Part shown: in pieces, positions 46,200 to 57,270 of the stretch | Position numbering within the stretch: the stretch's first letter is position 1 | Layout of the letters: every line of letters starts with the position of its first letter | Origin: Serpula lacrymans var. lacrymans S7.9 | Taxonomy: Eukaryota > Basidiomycota > Agaricomycetes > Boletales > Serpulaceae | Direction of reading: 5' to 3' | DNA length: 64,000 nt | NCBI RefSeq assembly: GCF_000218685.1 | Contig: NW_006763290.1 | Span: 5,420,908 to 5,484,907 of the forward strand | Translations under genes and position numbers: made by a program | The notes under the pieces: generated by a model | Seen by the model: the letters and a program-made list of their open reading frames with translations, nothing else | Database searches by the model: none | Told to the model about the DNA's origin: nothing

Positions 46200-47460
46200 C
46201 GATCCGAGATTTAATTTTACAATTGGCTGGGAGCATCGTTTAGCCGTTGTGCTGAAAAGAAAACGACTGGACAGAACAGCCTCAATGTCTTCAGCTGTGT
46301 CACGGTGAGAGTGTCTATATCATACTCGAACCGAAAATGGAAGGGCGTTGCATAGCAGAAAATTTGAGTGTTTCCAGGAGATCATCGCCTTTCTGTTTCA
46401 AAACAAAACACGTCAATGATATCACTCCTTACAATGTGACTAGACGAGCCTTGGGACATTATTTCAATGGGTATACTTGCAGCCACTACTCATATCACTT
46501 CCACGGAAGTCCAAGAGCATATAGGATACCAGCCAGCTATGCATTTTATGTGTCCAAATTCAGCTTGCATCGTACAATTCGATGATATAACCATTAAGAA
46601 TCAGTAAATCTTACCGAAACTATGAAGGAAACCACTCACTGCGGCTTATAGGCATAGTCCCGCTAGCACTTTCTTGCTCCGCTGCCAAAAGATGTAACTC
46701 TGCATGATGAAAAACAGGCACAGCCCTAGATGTATCAATAATCAATGCGGAATACCTGGAGTATTTTCAGATCCAATATTCTTGCAAGATACCAGAGTTT
46801 GATGAAGCATAACATCAAGGTATACTTTGAACGAATGCGACGAAACACTTCGTTGCATCACTATCAACGAAGATATATCAGCCAACAGACATCTTCGCCG
46901 ACTGTTCCCTGGGAAAGGAATCTAGCGAAGCTCGATAAATCAATCTCTGAGCCGCCTACATGCCTTACCTTGAGTCCATACTCATCGTAGGTGCTTGACT
47001 GCTCATAATTATATACCATTTCCAACTCATGCCTGGCGACAACGGCAACGAACAACGGTAAGCATAATTCTGAAAATATGGTGCCACAGCGCATAAAAGC
47101 ATATAATCAGCCAATCAGCATAGAGAACAGAAGGTATTCTGCGAAAGTGTGAAAACTCACAAATCCCGGTGTCGTGACACCTCCATCACCACTTCTAGTC
47201 CAGACGAGGAAAAAACCTACCTAGCCATCCAACCGACGACAAAGCTTACCTAGCCCAAACATCACGAACAACGGAAATACAACCAGCATAGTCTTCACAC
47301 CTCCGATGATGTACTTCATGCTCACAACTACCACAATCAAGTGAATATGAAGTATCATTCTTGAGTATGACAATTTTGTGAAGATATCGGGTATCTGCAT
47401 GTAGAAATGGGGCCTTTGCTCGCGGGAATGACCAGGTGAGTTGTCACAATCATTCATGCC
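46200..47460 (-). pseudogene. DUF6533-like paralogue B, remnant
   Basis: The only clear family match is CLFFIMQSYIFWQRSKKVLA (about 46,660-46,730), equivalent to GLLLMGTLAFWDRSKKLTAW of paralogue C. Around it lie a WHHIFRIMLTVV-like helix (about 47,080) and several broken frames. I could not find the FDY..LTF..E exon, so the N-terminal half is probably lost. Limits are approximate. Confidence 0.45.
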
Positions 47461-47602
47461 ATGCGTTACAACATTCTAAACGACCTAATCAGCTTCACGA
47501 AACTAGTCGTTCCACATAGCCAGAAACTCACCTCAGTAGTATACAGATACAGCCGCAAAACGTCAAGTAAACTCTCAGAAATCCGCAGGCTATAGAATAG
47601 TG

Positions 47603-49485
47603 TTAAAATACAAACTTCACCTCGTCTCTTACACGCTCTAGCTGCCTAATCATCATGAATCCGCTCTCATACCACCAGCTCTGAACATCCAAGCTCTAAT
47701 GGTCTATTTCGCGTGTCCTTGGCGTGTTCGGAAAGTTTCAACGGTAGACAAACCTGAACCTCCTTCATACCCGCAAACTGCACAGTCGACACAGGCAATG
47801 TATCTGCTTGCGCATGGGCATGACTTTCCCGCAAGTTGAACAAAATGCGCGATGCTAGTATGCTGTGTAGTACGAGTTGCAATCTGTTACATGTGAAGCA
47901 TCAGTGAGTGCAGGAAATGCAGCCAATAGAAAGCGCATACGTGTCAAGTGCGTTGGTATATCCATGCTGTGTGAACAATGTTCACATCAACGTGTCAAAT
48001 AATTGAAGATGGAGACTTACCGGCATGGCAACGTGAATAATAACGTTAGCTACCGATACAGCTTCAAAGCAATGCTAGGTCAGCAAAATGAATAAATAAG
48101 AGTACCAGCCAGCAACACGTACTGATCATACACCCCGCATACATCATACTGCCCTTATACAGCGTAATGATCACACAACTACTCGTATGCCGATACTGCT
48201 TCATCATCTTGTAGGTCATCAGCGATAACAGCACTGAATGAGTCAAATATTCCAGTTTTCCGTCCATCAGCACTAAATCACAACAAATGATAAAAAAGAG
48301 CTGGTACCTACCAGATTCATAGACAGCAAGGAAGGCATATTGGATAGCACCAGATTTTTTACTTGTGAAAACACATCCTCCTGGGTTAGCTAGGGGAGTA
48401 GACGGTCAGAACGGCAAGATAGAATGTGTCTATGACTAGAATAGTTTGATCTTACTTTGGCTGCCTGAATCTCTTATTTTACTTGACAAAGCAGCTCCTA
48501 TGACCAAGACCTAACAAAGTAAGTTAACATTCTACGAACAAGGACAACGTCAAGCGAAGAAAAATACTCACCACAGCAAACGCCAGCAACCATGCCGTCA
48601 ATTTCTTGCTACGGTCCCAAAATGCTAGTGTCCCCATGAGGAGCAGACCTGAATTGACGCACAGCAAATGTTACAGATGAGACAACCATATCAGCCCATC
48701 ACAAGGTTCATCCACTAATGAAACTTTGTTTACCTTCCGCAAAGACGACGCATAAAACGTAGATAACTTTATTAACTCTGGGATTTAGCATATAGCCCCT
48801 CCTGGAGAAGATTCGATGAACTCACCAGCCGAGCCAGTGCTAAATGGAACGCACTACGCAAAGTAGGAGGTTCAATCTAAGTTAGACTACCACCAACATC
48901 AAAACATCAGGACACTAACGTTTCCTCTCTGAGTATGCACAGCAGCTAGCCTCCATCATATCAGGACAAACCACAAGCGAATTCAACTGCCCAGCTCCAC
49001 TCACCGTATACAGTCATGATAGCAGCAGAAAACGTCACGTAGCGCGAGAGCGTGAACAAGACCCGCATGAAATCCCACTTCCTTCCCCATACCCAACGAA
49101 CCTGCCGCCGAAGATCCTGGCTGAGTCCATGCGCATAGAGTAAGGTTTTCGGATATATGGCTCACCTCATAGTCGAATGATAGGATGTAATCGAACACCT
49201 AAAATCGTATCCGCATTGACAAGTCAGCGCTGGCCGAATGTGGTGTGTGTTGACTCAGGTTCACTTGCCCAAATTGCCAAACCAGCGACTGCCAGAAAAT
49301 CACGAATGAGTAAGCCCGCCCCAGGGAGGTCAATCAGAACAGAATACACACCATTCATGTACTATCAACCCCAAATTCAAAATGCCGCCTTCTCAGGTCA
49401 AATCCACGAAATGCACAAAACAATGACCTACATTTGTCGTCTGCAACTCGGAAAGAAAGACACTGGGATTCGTGAACGTGGTCAT
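47603..49485 (-). CDS. DUF6533-like seven-helix membrane protein, paralogue C
   Basis: It begins MTTFTNPSVFLSELQTTN (49485-49432), then YMN, VAGLAIW, VFDYILSFDYE, VRWVWGRKWDFMRVLFTLSR, YVTFSAAIMTVY and NKVIYVLCVVFAE. It continues GLLLMGTLAFWDRSKKLTAW, VLVIGAALSSKIRDS, GCVFTSKKSGAIQYAFLAVY, LEYLTHSVLLSLMTYKMMKQ, SVANVIIHVAMP, HGYTNALDT and LQLVLHSILASRILFNLRES, ending MMIRQLERVRDEVKFVF. More than ten short exons can be linked with consistent phase. About seven hydrophobic helices alternate with short loops. The family is abundant in Agaricomycetes and of unknown function. It is the best preserved of three tandem copies. The junctions in the central exons (48.7-49.0 kb) are less certain. Confidence 0.7.
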
Positions 49486-49499
49486 CCTCAATTATCTTG

Positions 49500-52338
49500 C
49501 GTCGTATATGTCCAGCATAAGTTGGCACCTGGCCTGAGAGCACGACAGGGCGTAGAGCATAGTCCGTTATATACTGTGACGCGATCATGATGGGCTTGCA
49601 CGACCCCCTGGGATCAACTCCGCGAGCGCCTGCTGTAATTTCAAAAACTCGCCAAACTTCAAGCTTCAAGTTGATAAGCTTGTGTTCAATTACATCGAAG
49701 AACATGCATAGGTTCTACGTCCAGGTAGATGCTCGTCGCGGTGCCGATATGTAGGAAAGGATCATCAGGCCAGGCGAAGAAACTCTGGTCTCCGAGTCGT
49801 AGGTCAGGGCCAGCTGTGCAGATGTGTAAGTGGCAGTATCCCTCCAACGGGTGTCTGATAACCGCAATAGCCACAACCGACCCACGTTCCTCAATGTATC
49901 TCACCGAGCGTATCCTAGCAAGGAGTCCCACCAAAAAGCGTAAAAAAGCGATGACTAGAAAACCCAGGCTGCGCTGTGCAAGAAAGAAAAAAAAAACAGA
50001 GATCACTCAAATTCAAACCCAAGGCAACCAGATCTGTCAATGCAAAAGATCAAAGTTTATCCGCTGTGGAAACGACGACGACAACGACAGCACTGTGCTG
50101 ATATCCCCAAGGCAGGCGACATAGCTTTATCGTATTGTCAAGATCAATAGGCGAGCCTATCATGAGGGGACGCACGTATCACGCACATTAACATCCGGCA
50201 CGGCACAACGACCATATCCGAAGGGGCTGGGAGAAGCGATCAGACAAGGTACAAAAGCGAGGTTTCATCATTGTGGAGTCGTGACATTGTTGCAACGTTG
50301 ATATGATACCGACCATTGAGCCTATTCCTTGTTAAAGCTTGATGAGTCATTTCTTCTTCTTTTGCGGATCAAAACCCATGATCTAGCAAGAACAGATTGC
50401 CTCGAACATGACCTGAATCAAAATTTTGATCATGCTACAACGCCACCTAGCCTAACTTGCAAAAATTGTGTCGTCCTTGTCAATATCTTAATCTCTTCGA
50501 AAAATGTACCCCACCGCTTCCATGAGGATAATGGTAATGCAAAAATGATTATCAGAAGCTTGATTGGAAGTGCTGAAGAGCGAATTCACGGCTTGATAGC
50601 CTATCATGGAAATCACTCACCTGCTCCCAAAAAAAACTGAAAGTCAGTCAAAACCTTTACAGACCATCGCTCGCGATTGAAGCTTCAAAACATCACTTGG
50701 GGGACTTACAACCTTGCTGCACCGTTCGCACCTGGATTCATAAGTTTCATGCGAAAACCCACTTTCAATCATCTCCAACACTCCCTCTCATGATTTTGCT
50801 GCACGCAAAAAACAGCTAAAATTTTTGAAAATCAAAACTTAATCTTCAGTGATAGGAGGGCGGTGAGAGACGATTCAGGGGGTTCAAGTTGACGATTTTG
50901 ACACATTTCTTCCATTACAAGTTGTAATGGCCATCCTGTACAAGTACGTAGTAACGCGTTGACCTGACCCAAGAGCCTGAAGAACAGTAAAAAAATTGTA
51001 AACGAAAAACCATCAACAAAAATATTCAAACACTCAACGCACCTTACGTGACCTCTCTCTCCTCTCCTCTCCTCTCCTCTATTCAGGAACCCCCGTCCCA
51101 CCTCTGACCCATCTCATCTCATCTCATCTCCCCACGATGGTCCCGCCCCACCCCCACATGACGCACCATCCAACACCATCGTGGCTTGTCTGAACGTATG
51201 TATGCAGGTATGTATATACATACAAATGATACATTGCAACATTGTCCGAGTCGTGCGCCAGATTCACCATTAGCCTAGATTTGATCGCCCGATCTCATTC
51301 GTTCCCCCCCCCCTCCCCTTGCACCCATTGACAGTCACCGCGTCGGACCATAGCGCTGTCACTCCCTGTCAGGCTAGATCTCAACGTCAAAAGTTTTAAA
51401 AACGGAGCTGTCACCCAAAAACGCGTGTCGAATTATTGGCAGTGACAGCGCTTATCGTGTTCGACATGCCAGTGTTTGCGGCTTGACATTATATAATAGT
51501 GCTAATACTAATGCGGTGTGACGGTGTTCATTGACGAACATTCACATGTATCACACTGTATCACATTTGGGCCGCGCGAGTTGTAGGGCCATGCAGGCGT
51601 CCGAGTCCTCGGCGAGGCACTTTGCGTTGCATGTTGCAGCGCCCCTCCCTCCCACCCACTAGTGCTCAACGCTCAGCGCTCAGTACGAATGCTGTCCACC
51701 CGTCAGAGTCTATCCGCATCGCACATCGACACAGCGTTCCTGCACCAGTACAGTCCTCCGCCGCGCATCAGTCACTCAACACAAGAACCAAAAACGATGG
51801 ATACACAATAAGGCCCTACCAGGCGCATTAAATTTTAACGATAAACTTGGTCAATGGCGGCGTAATACTGTAGCTACGTAGTTGTAAAAAAACGAAAAGG
51901 ATGCAAACGATAAACCAGAGAAACAGAATCAAGAAGTTGAAACCTCGAACCCGTTCCTCCCGTCATCCGCTAGCGTAGAAAGAGATGCGACTGTCGAAAA
52001 ACGTGCTCGTACGTATGTATGTAGGTAGAGAGACATGAATGTATGTATGCGAAAAGAAATGATTCTGGATAATGGGGAAGGTGGGATGATGAAGTGTACG
52101 TAGATGAGTAGATGGGATGGGATGGGATAGATGAGTGGAAGCCAAACGAGATGCGTGAACTAGAGCTTTAAATGCCGTCAACACAACATCGAATGCGTGA
52201 ATGAGGAAGAAAAACAGAAGAGTGGAAAGGAGCGGTCGTCAAAGGGGCGTTAAAAACATAATATCGATATGATACAAATCAGAAACACTGGCCATTCCTC
52301 CGAGCAAGGCAATGGTATATCCATCATCACCACCCGCC
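49500..52338. other. Long interval without a supportable gene
   Basis: Frames at 49686-50006 (-), 49729-50124 (+) and 50329-50640 (+) overlap each other and lack recognisable motifs. The right part (51.0-52.3 kb) is low-complexity and pyrimidine-rich and would be the 3' flank of the F-box gene. Confidence 0.45.
51055..51130. repeat. Pyrimidine microsatellite block
   Basis: CTCTC/CTCCT repeats are followed by four CATCT pentamers (CATCTCATCTCATCTCATCT). Confidence 0.85.
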
Positions 52339-53772
52339 TCAATGCGCGCACATCACCTTATAATTCTCAATCGTCTTCTCCCTCGGGAACACCACATCCC
52401 CCACCGGATCGCCCCTCCCCAGCGTCCTCATTTTCGCCACATCCTTCATGATCAGCAAATCCACACCCTTGTACGCACACGCCATCTTGAGCGCAGGCAA
52501 CTGAGGGTGTTTTTCGCCGTTGTTCCACAATAGCAACGTCACGGCTCTCAGACCTTCCTCGTCGTCGTCGTCGCTGCGACGACACCTCTTAACGAGGTCG
52601 AGCACGGACTGGAGGGGCGTGTTGAGGTCGAGACCTAGAGCGAGATGCTGCATGGTACTTGGCAGACGACCGTGGATTGACTGACACGTCCATGGATTCT
52701 CCGTGCGCAACTCTTTGAGAACAGTCATCCTCGTCACCGAGCCAACAAACTCATGCGCGCTCAGCGTAGGCAATGCAAGCGAGATGAGCGACCCGCCCTG
52801 CGTATCGGCAAAGTACTCGACCACGCTGGCAGGAGGATCGCGTTCGAACTCTAGAGAACGCAAAGCCGAGCTGTGGAGAAGCCAGTCGAAGAAGTCGAGT
52901 GAAGGAGGCGATTGGCAGTTGATGCGGAGGTCATTTAGCGAGCCCGCGAAGGAGGTTGGTATGGTAGGTGTGGGGAGAGTTGGAGGAGGACCGGTTATGG
53001 CGAGTGAACGGATGGAGGGCCAAAGATCGAGGAGCGGGAAGATGGCATGAGGGTCATTAGACCAGTTCGTGAAATGGAAAGAGCTGATCTTGGGAGATGC
53101 GGCGAGGAGGGAGAGGGTGTGATCGGAGAAGGAAGGGAGAGCGGGAGGAGGACGTGTGCTAGTCGAACTTTCACTAGCGCCGATGCTGGCAGCAAGGTCA
53201 AGTGAAGAGTTGGAAGCTGCAGAAGAGGACGAGGCATAGAGGACAAGATTAAGATCATATAAGTTAGGGCAGAGCGTAAGAGCGTTAGCGAATGAAGCAT
53301 GTGTGAGCGCGTCTGGGTGTTTTGCATCGAGGACGACGCGCATGCGCAAGACGGCGGCACCGAGCATGCGTGCGCGGGCATTGTCGTGGTCAACGGCCTG
53401 GCAGAAAGCAGTGTAGGCTGCGTTGGTGCGGAGAGTGACATGCTTAAAGAGGAGTTTCTGGGCATGCGGAGACCAGGACTTTGATACGAGGGAACACGCA
53501 GAGAGCAGAGCGGTGTTTGGGGCCAGGGCATCATCAAAGTAGGAAGCTTCAAGGATATTAAGGACTATTTCAAGTGGGATAGGGGGGGTGTTGGGTGCAG
53601 ATGTGGGAAGAGGAGGGATAGATGCACGGGGGGGATAGGTGGTCGTTAGATCAAAGGATAGATCGTGTTGAATGGTCTGGAGGAGGGAGTCAGAGAAGGG
53701 GGAGGGGGGGAAGAGGGCAGGAGGACATACTCGTGAGGCAGGGGTTGTGAGGAGAAAGCTGAAGAAACCCAT
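52339..53772 (-). CDS. F-box domain protein
   Basis: This single uninterrupted frame gives 477 residues from Met 53772 (MGFFSFLLTTP). Starting at the more upstream in-frame Met (53928) would run through the promoter and its TATA-like sequence, so I reject it. Residues about 67-120 form an F-box: TPPIPLEIVLNILEASYF..ALLSACSLVSKSWSPHAQKLLF. The rest is a series of Leu-rich segments without a strict repeat (TLCPNLYDLNLVLY, LLDLWPSIRSLAITG, LLHSSALRSLEFE), as is common in basidiomycete F-box proteins. Such proteins would recruit substrates to an SCF ubiquitin ligase. Unusually for this window it lacks introns and has a high GC content. Confidence 0.85.
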   Translation of the reverse strand: MGFFSFLLTTPASRVCPPALFPPSPFSDSLLQTIQHDLSFDLTTTYPPRASIPPLPTSAPNTPPIPLEIVLNILEASYFDDALAPNTALLSACSLVSKSWSPHAQKLLFKHVTLRTNAAYTAFCQAVDHDNARARMLGAAVLRMRVVLDAKHPDALTHASFANALTLCPNLYDLNLVLYASSSSAASNSSLDLAASIGASESSTSTRPPPALPSFSDHTLSLLAASPKISSFHFTNWSNDPHAIFPLLDLWPSIRSLAITGPPPTLPTPTIPTSFAGSLNDLRINCQSPPSLDFFDWLLHSSALRSLEFERDPPASVVEYFADTQGGSLISLALPTLSAHEFVGSVTRMTVLKELRTENPWTCQSIHGRLPSTMQHLALGLDLNTPLQSVLDLVKRCRRSDDDDEEGLRAVTLLLWNNGEKHPQLPALKMACAYKGVDLLIMKDVAKMRTLGRGDPVGDVVFPREKTIENYKVMCAH

Positions 53773-53825
53773 GATGGAAACGTGAGTGGTCTTGGATGTC
53801 GTCGGGGGAAAGAGAGAGAGGAGAC

Positions 53826-53850
53826 ATGGATATTTATATTTATACGGCAC
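53826..53850 (-). promoter_or_regulatory. TATA-like element upstream of the F-box gene
   Basis: On the minus strand CCGTATAAATATAAATATCC lies about 60-75 bp before the start codon, in a place suitable for a core promoter. Confidence 0.5.
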
Positions 53851-56830
53851 TGGGACGTGAAACAGCACAACGGACAACAAAAAACACGGAGGGAGTGAGT
53901 ATGCACCGTGGAAGAACAAGTGTCCCAACTACCGGACCATGCCTGCCATATCGGGACACACCCTCGGGTCCGCGAACTTGGGGGATCGAGATCGCGAGTC
54001 GACGGCGTTCTTCTTGTTTGTTCCTGCTTCTCTCGCTTGAACTCGTCGGTGCTCGACCGTTCTGGCAACCGTCCTGCCAGTGGAAATGGCTGTCCGTACA
54101 AACCGTGCTTTCCACACAAGCGACCCGCACGGACCACCGCGTGTCTGTCCCTACACTGCCTCGCCTTCCCACACTCTTAATGCCCCTGCACCGTCCCATT
54201 GGTCCATCCCATCCCGCACTCTCCGGTCCGACCCCGTCGTGCTGTTCTCCAACGTCCGTTCTGACTCTGCCATCGGAGTCACCCGCGACGACGGTGCCAC
54301 CTCTGGCATCTTCCTCCACTCCTGTTCCACTTGCCTTTCCACGTAGAAATCCCATCCTTTTAGTCCACACAAAGCTTCCGCGTCCAATCATCCCTATTTC
54401 TTATCCACGCCCCTCCTATCCCTCATCCATGTGCTCTTACCCCAACTCTCATCTTTCCTGTTGTCTCTTCATCTCATCCCATCCTTGTTCCACCCGACTT
54501 CAATATATCGCCTGTCTTTTTCCATAATCACATAAAACATCAACCCCTTTCCGTCTTCCCCACCCTGAATCACCCACCATTAACCGTTTAAAATCGTCAA
54601 GATCGCTCATATGGCTTACTTAACCTTACTCTACTACTACTTCCGTACACGGCAGGTTACCGGCACCCACCTTGCCCCTTTCTCTTTATTGTTTTGCAAA
54701 ACATGACGGAACAAATAAAATAACGACAGACTTTGGACCTCGGAGCACCATGACTCACTGCTTCCGCATTCCTATTGGTGCCGCGTTCGTCCAATCTGTC
54801 TATGCTCACTATTTGCGTCACAAAGTCCGCGCGCCCACACAACTTAGTTGATTCTTCGTAAAGCCCAGCCTGAGTGACTCTGAGACCATGATTCGATCAT
54901 AGCAAGGTCGATCCCGTCCATTCGTTCATACCACACTCTAACGTACTCGCATTCGAATATTCTTCGTCGAGCTCATTCAATCGGCAGAACTCTCCCTCCC
55001 AATTCCGGAAGCGAAAAATGAAGAAAGAAGGATCCTGGTCTATAGTCTGACAGTATTCTGTAACGCTCAGACGCGCCCAGCCCGAGCGCCCACCATGTCA
55101 AACTGAGGGCTGCGCGCTTCCACGCATCGCCAGTTTGGATTCTTTCCACTTCAATTGACGACTCCTTGGCTCGTCGGCGATTCTTCTGCCCAGGCTCTCG
55201 CCCCGTCACGTTAAGACTTTGGTGACGCAATAGTACGTTTGGGTCCCCTCATGGCAGGTATACTAGTAGGACCTGAGATCCAGAGCTTGGGTCCATGAAT
55301 GACAACGATGCGGCCAGCTTGACGCTTAACAGCTGCGCAGATACGAACCATTTCAAGCAACTCGATGCCAAAATATGATCACTCGTGCCAAACGCCATAT
55401 CTCATCAACAGCATCTACTGATACTGATACCCATGATGGCATGTATTGCTAAACACTGCACCAACCACACGTTACGCCGCCGCCGCCGCCGCCTTCTGCG
55501 CATCTGCGCAATGCGTTTCTGGAAACTGGATAACGTTGTGCCATCCTCGTGGACCCTCGTGTCGAGTACAAGCAGCCTTCTATATTTGTACTAGTACCAT
55601 GTTCTTACACTGGCACTTTTCCAGGTACACTGGCATTAGCAAATTATTGTGTCAATGAGCATAGGTCCATGGAAAAAATGGTGATTTTTCTCATTCCCGC
55701 CGATGTGCGTGTCAGGTCGAGAATCATTGCGGCGGTTCACTGCCAGTGGACTTTTTGGAACGCATTCCATAAACAACTATCGTCATCATGTGCCATCTTG
55801 CCAGCAATTGTTGACTTTTGCTCGATCGTGACTTTGTCGGCGGAGGACTTGAGAAGGGGAAAGACATGGCCCCCCCAAAAGAATGCTCGTGCACATGTAC
55901 GTATATGACACGGACGCAAGCAGCGTGCACGGGGGTGACTCGCCATACTCCCGCTTCTTGGGGGGGTGTGGTGTATGTATGTAAATCGAGTACGACACGA
56001 CGTGCTGGGAAGCTCAAAAGCTCTTTGACATGTTACCACTCAATGTTCGCCAATCGGAAATGAAGACCGACCTCATCGTGTCAGGTACAGTATGGCACAG
56101 AATTGAAACCGTATGGGTACGGTATCGAGTGACTGGGAAGCACGAGCACGAGCACTTGACATAACCGGCTTGACCAGTGCCCGACAGAATGACACATAAT
56201 ATTTAATTTTTACTAGAACACGTTGTACTCGAGTACGAGTCCATGCGACACAGGCGAGGTCGGCGTCGGGAGAAATCCCCACTTGAATTTGGCGAGCCCA
56301 TTGTACTTTCTGCATGTGAGAGAGAGGTGTATCACACGCAAAGATAGTTGCCGGAAGAAGAGCGGAAATGAGGTTTTTGGTTAGATGTTTATGATGACCG
56401 GACACCGCCGCCTCAGCCTTTCCATCCCCATCTCAGAACTCGATGCCATCCCAATTTCAATGAATGGGCGCTACAAACAGGTGGACAGCACATTTATTTG
56501 GGAACAGCCTATGACAAAGATCGCAATTATTGACGCGCATTTAATTGGCCAACAGCCTAACTTGAGTGGGGGGGGCGTACTGGTAGCATAGCTTCAATGA
56601 TACTGTGACCTGACTGATATAGCCAAAGCTGATGAGATCCTCCGAGTCAGTGCTCGTCCTTCCAGAATGATTGCTTCTAGCGACGGTACAGCTTTATCTT
56701 ACTTTTTGAGTTTTTGTTCGTTTGCTCGATGATGATTATGATCATGAATCAGGTCTAGTCAGGAAAGAATACGAATCAGAACGATGGATGGATCATGAAA
56801 AAGAATCGAAGAATGACGATAGTTCCGATG
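53851..56830. other. GC-rich interval with overlapping frames, no supported gene
   Basis: Long frames occur on both strands (for example 53796-54527 + and 53840-54391 -). Their proteins are Pro/Ser/Thr- or Arg-rich with no conserved motif, as expected for chance frames in GC-rich DNA. A CCG trinucleotide run lies at about 55477-55492. Nothing convincing was seen between 54.6 and 56.8 kb. Confidence 0.45.
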
Positions 56831-56837
56831 AGCGATG

Positions 56838-57270
56838 AGCAACTCTGAGAGACTCATTTCGCTTTCGCTTTTCTTCATTTCTTCGATGGCGCTCATGGAT
56901 AAATAAGGTGACGATGATGGCATGAGCTCACGAACCAGAGCTTGAATGATGCACATGAGTCATCGTTGTTCTTGTTTGAACCCTGTATGGCATGAATATA
57001 TACTAGTGCAACATTGTATGGGCGTCTGATGATCTAAAGATGGCTGACCAGCGACCAGCTTTGAGAGACCCATTTCGCTTCGACTTTCCTTCGTTTCTTC
57101 GAATTCGATATCATGAACTCATGAATAAATAAGCGAAATGATAGCATGAACTCACAAACTCGCGAACCATAGCTTAATTGATGCGCGTGTTCATGAGTCA
57201 CCGCTGCTCTCCTTTGAGCCCCGTAAGGAAGGATTGTATGGCAATGGCCAGTAGAACAATGAGCGTCTGT
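56838..57270. repeat. Diverged tandem duplication, unit about 215 bp
   Basis: Unit 1 (about 56838-57030) and unit 2 (about 57050-57270) share CTGAGAGACTCATTTCGCTT / TTGAGAGACCCATTTCGCTT. They also share TCATGGATAAATAAG / TCATGAATAAATAAG, the ACGAACCAGAGCTTGAATGATGC-like block, CATGAGTCA, TGTATGG and GCGTCTG. Similarity is roughly 75 percent by eye. Confidence 0.75.

Noticed and set aside
49686..50006. 106-codon minus-strand frame with a hydrophobic start
   Set aside because: It overlaps a plus-strand frame of similar length and has no recognisable domain or splice partners.
52703..53552. Plus- and minus-strand frames inside the F-box gene
   Set aside because: They are shadows of the 477-codon F-box frame and show no independent similarity.
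53773..53928. Longer N-terminus for the F-box protein (Met 53928)
   Set aside because: The extra 52 residues are translated from the TATA-containing upstream region and show no F-box protein character.
53796..54527. 243-codon plus-strand frame overlapping the F-box promoter
   Set aside because: It is Pro/Ser/Thr-rich, has no motif and overlaps an equally long minus-strand frame, so it is typical of GC-rich chance frames.
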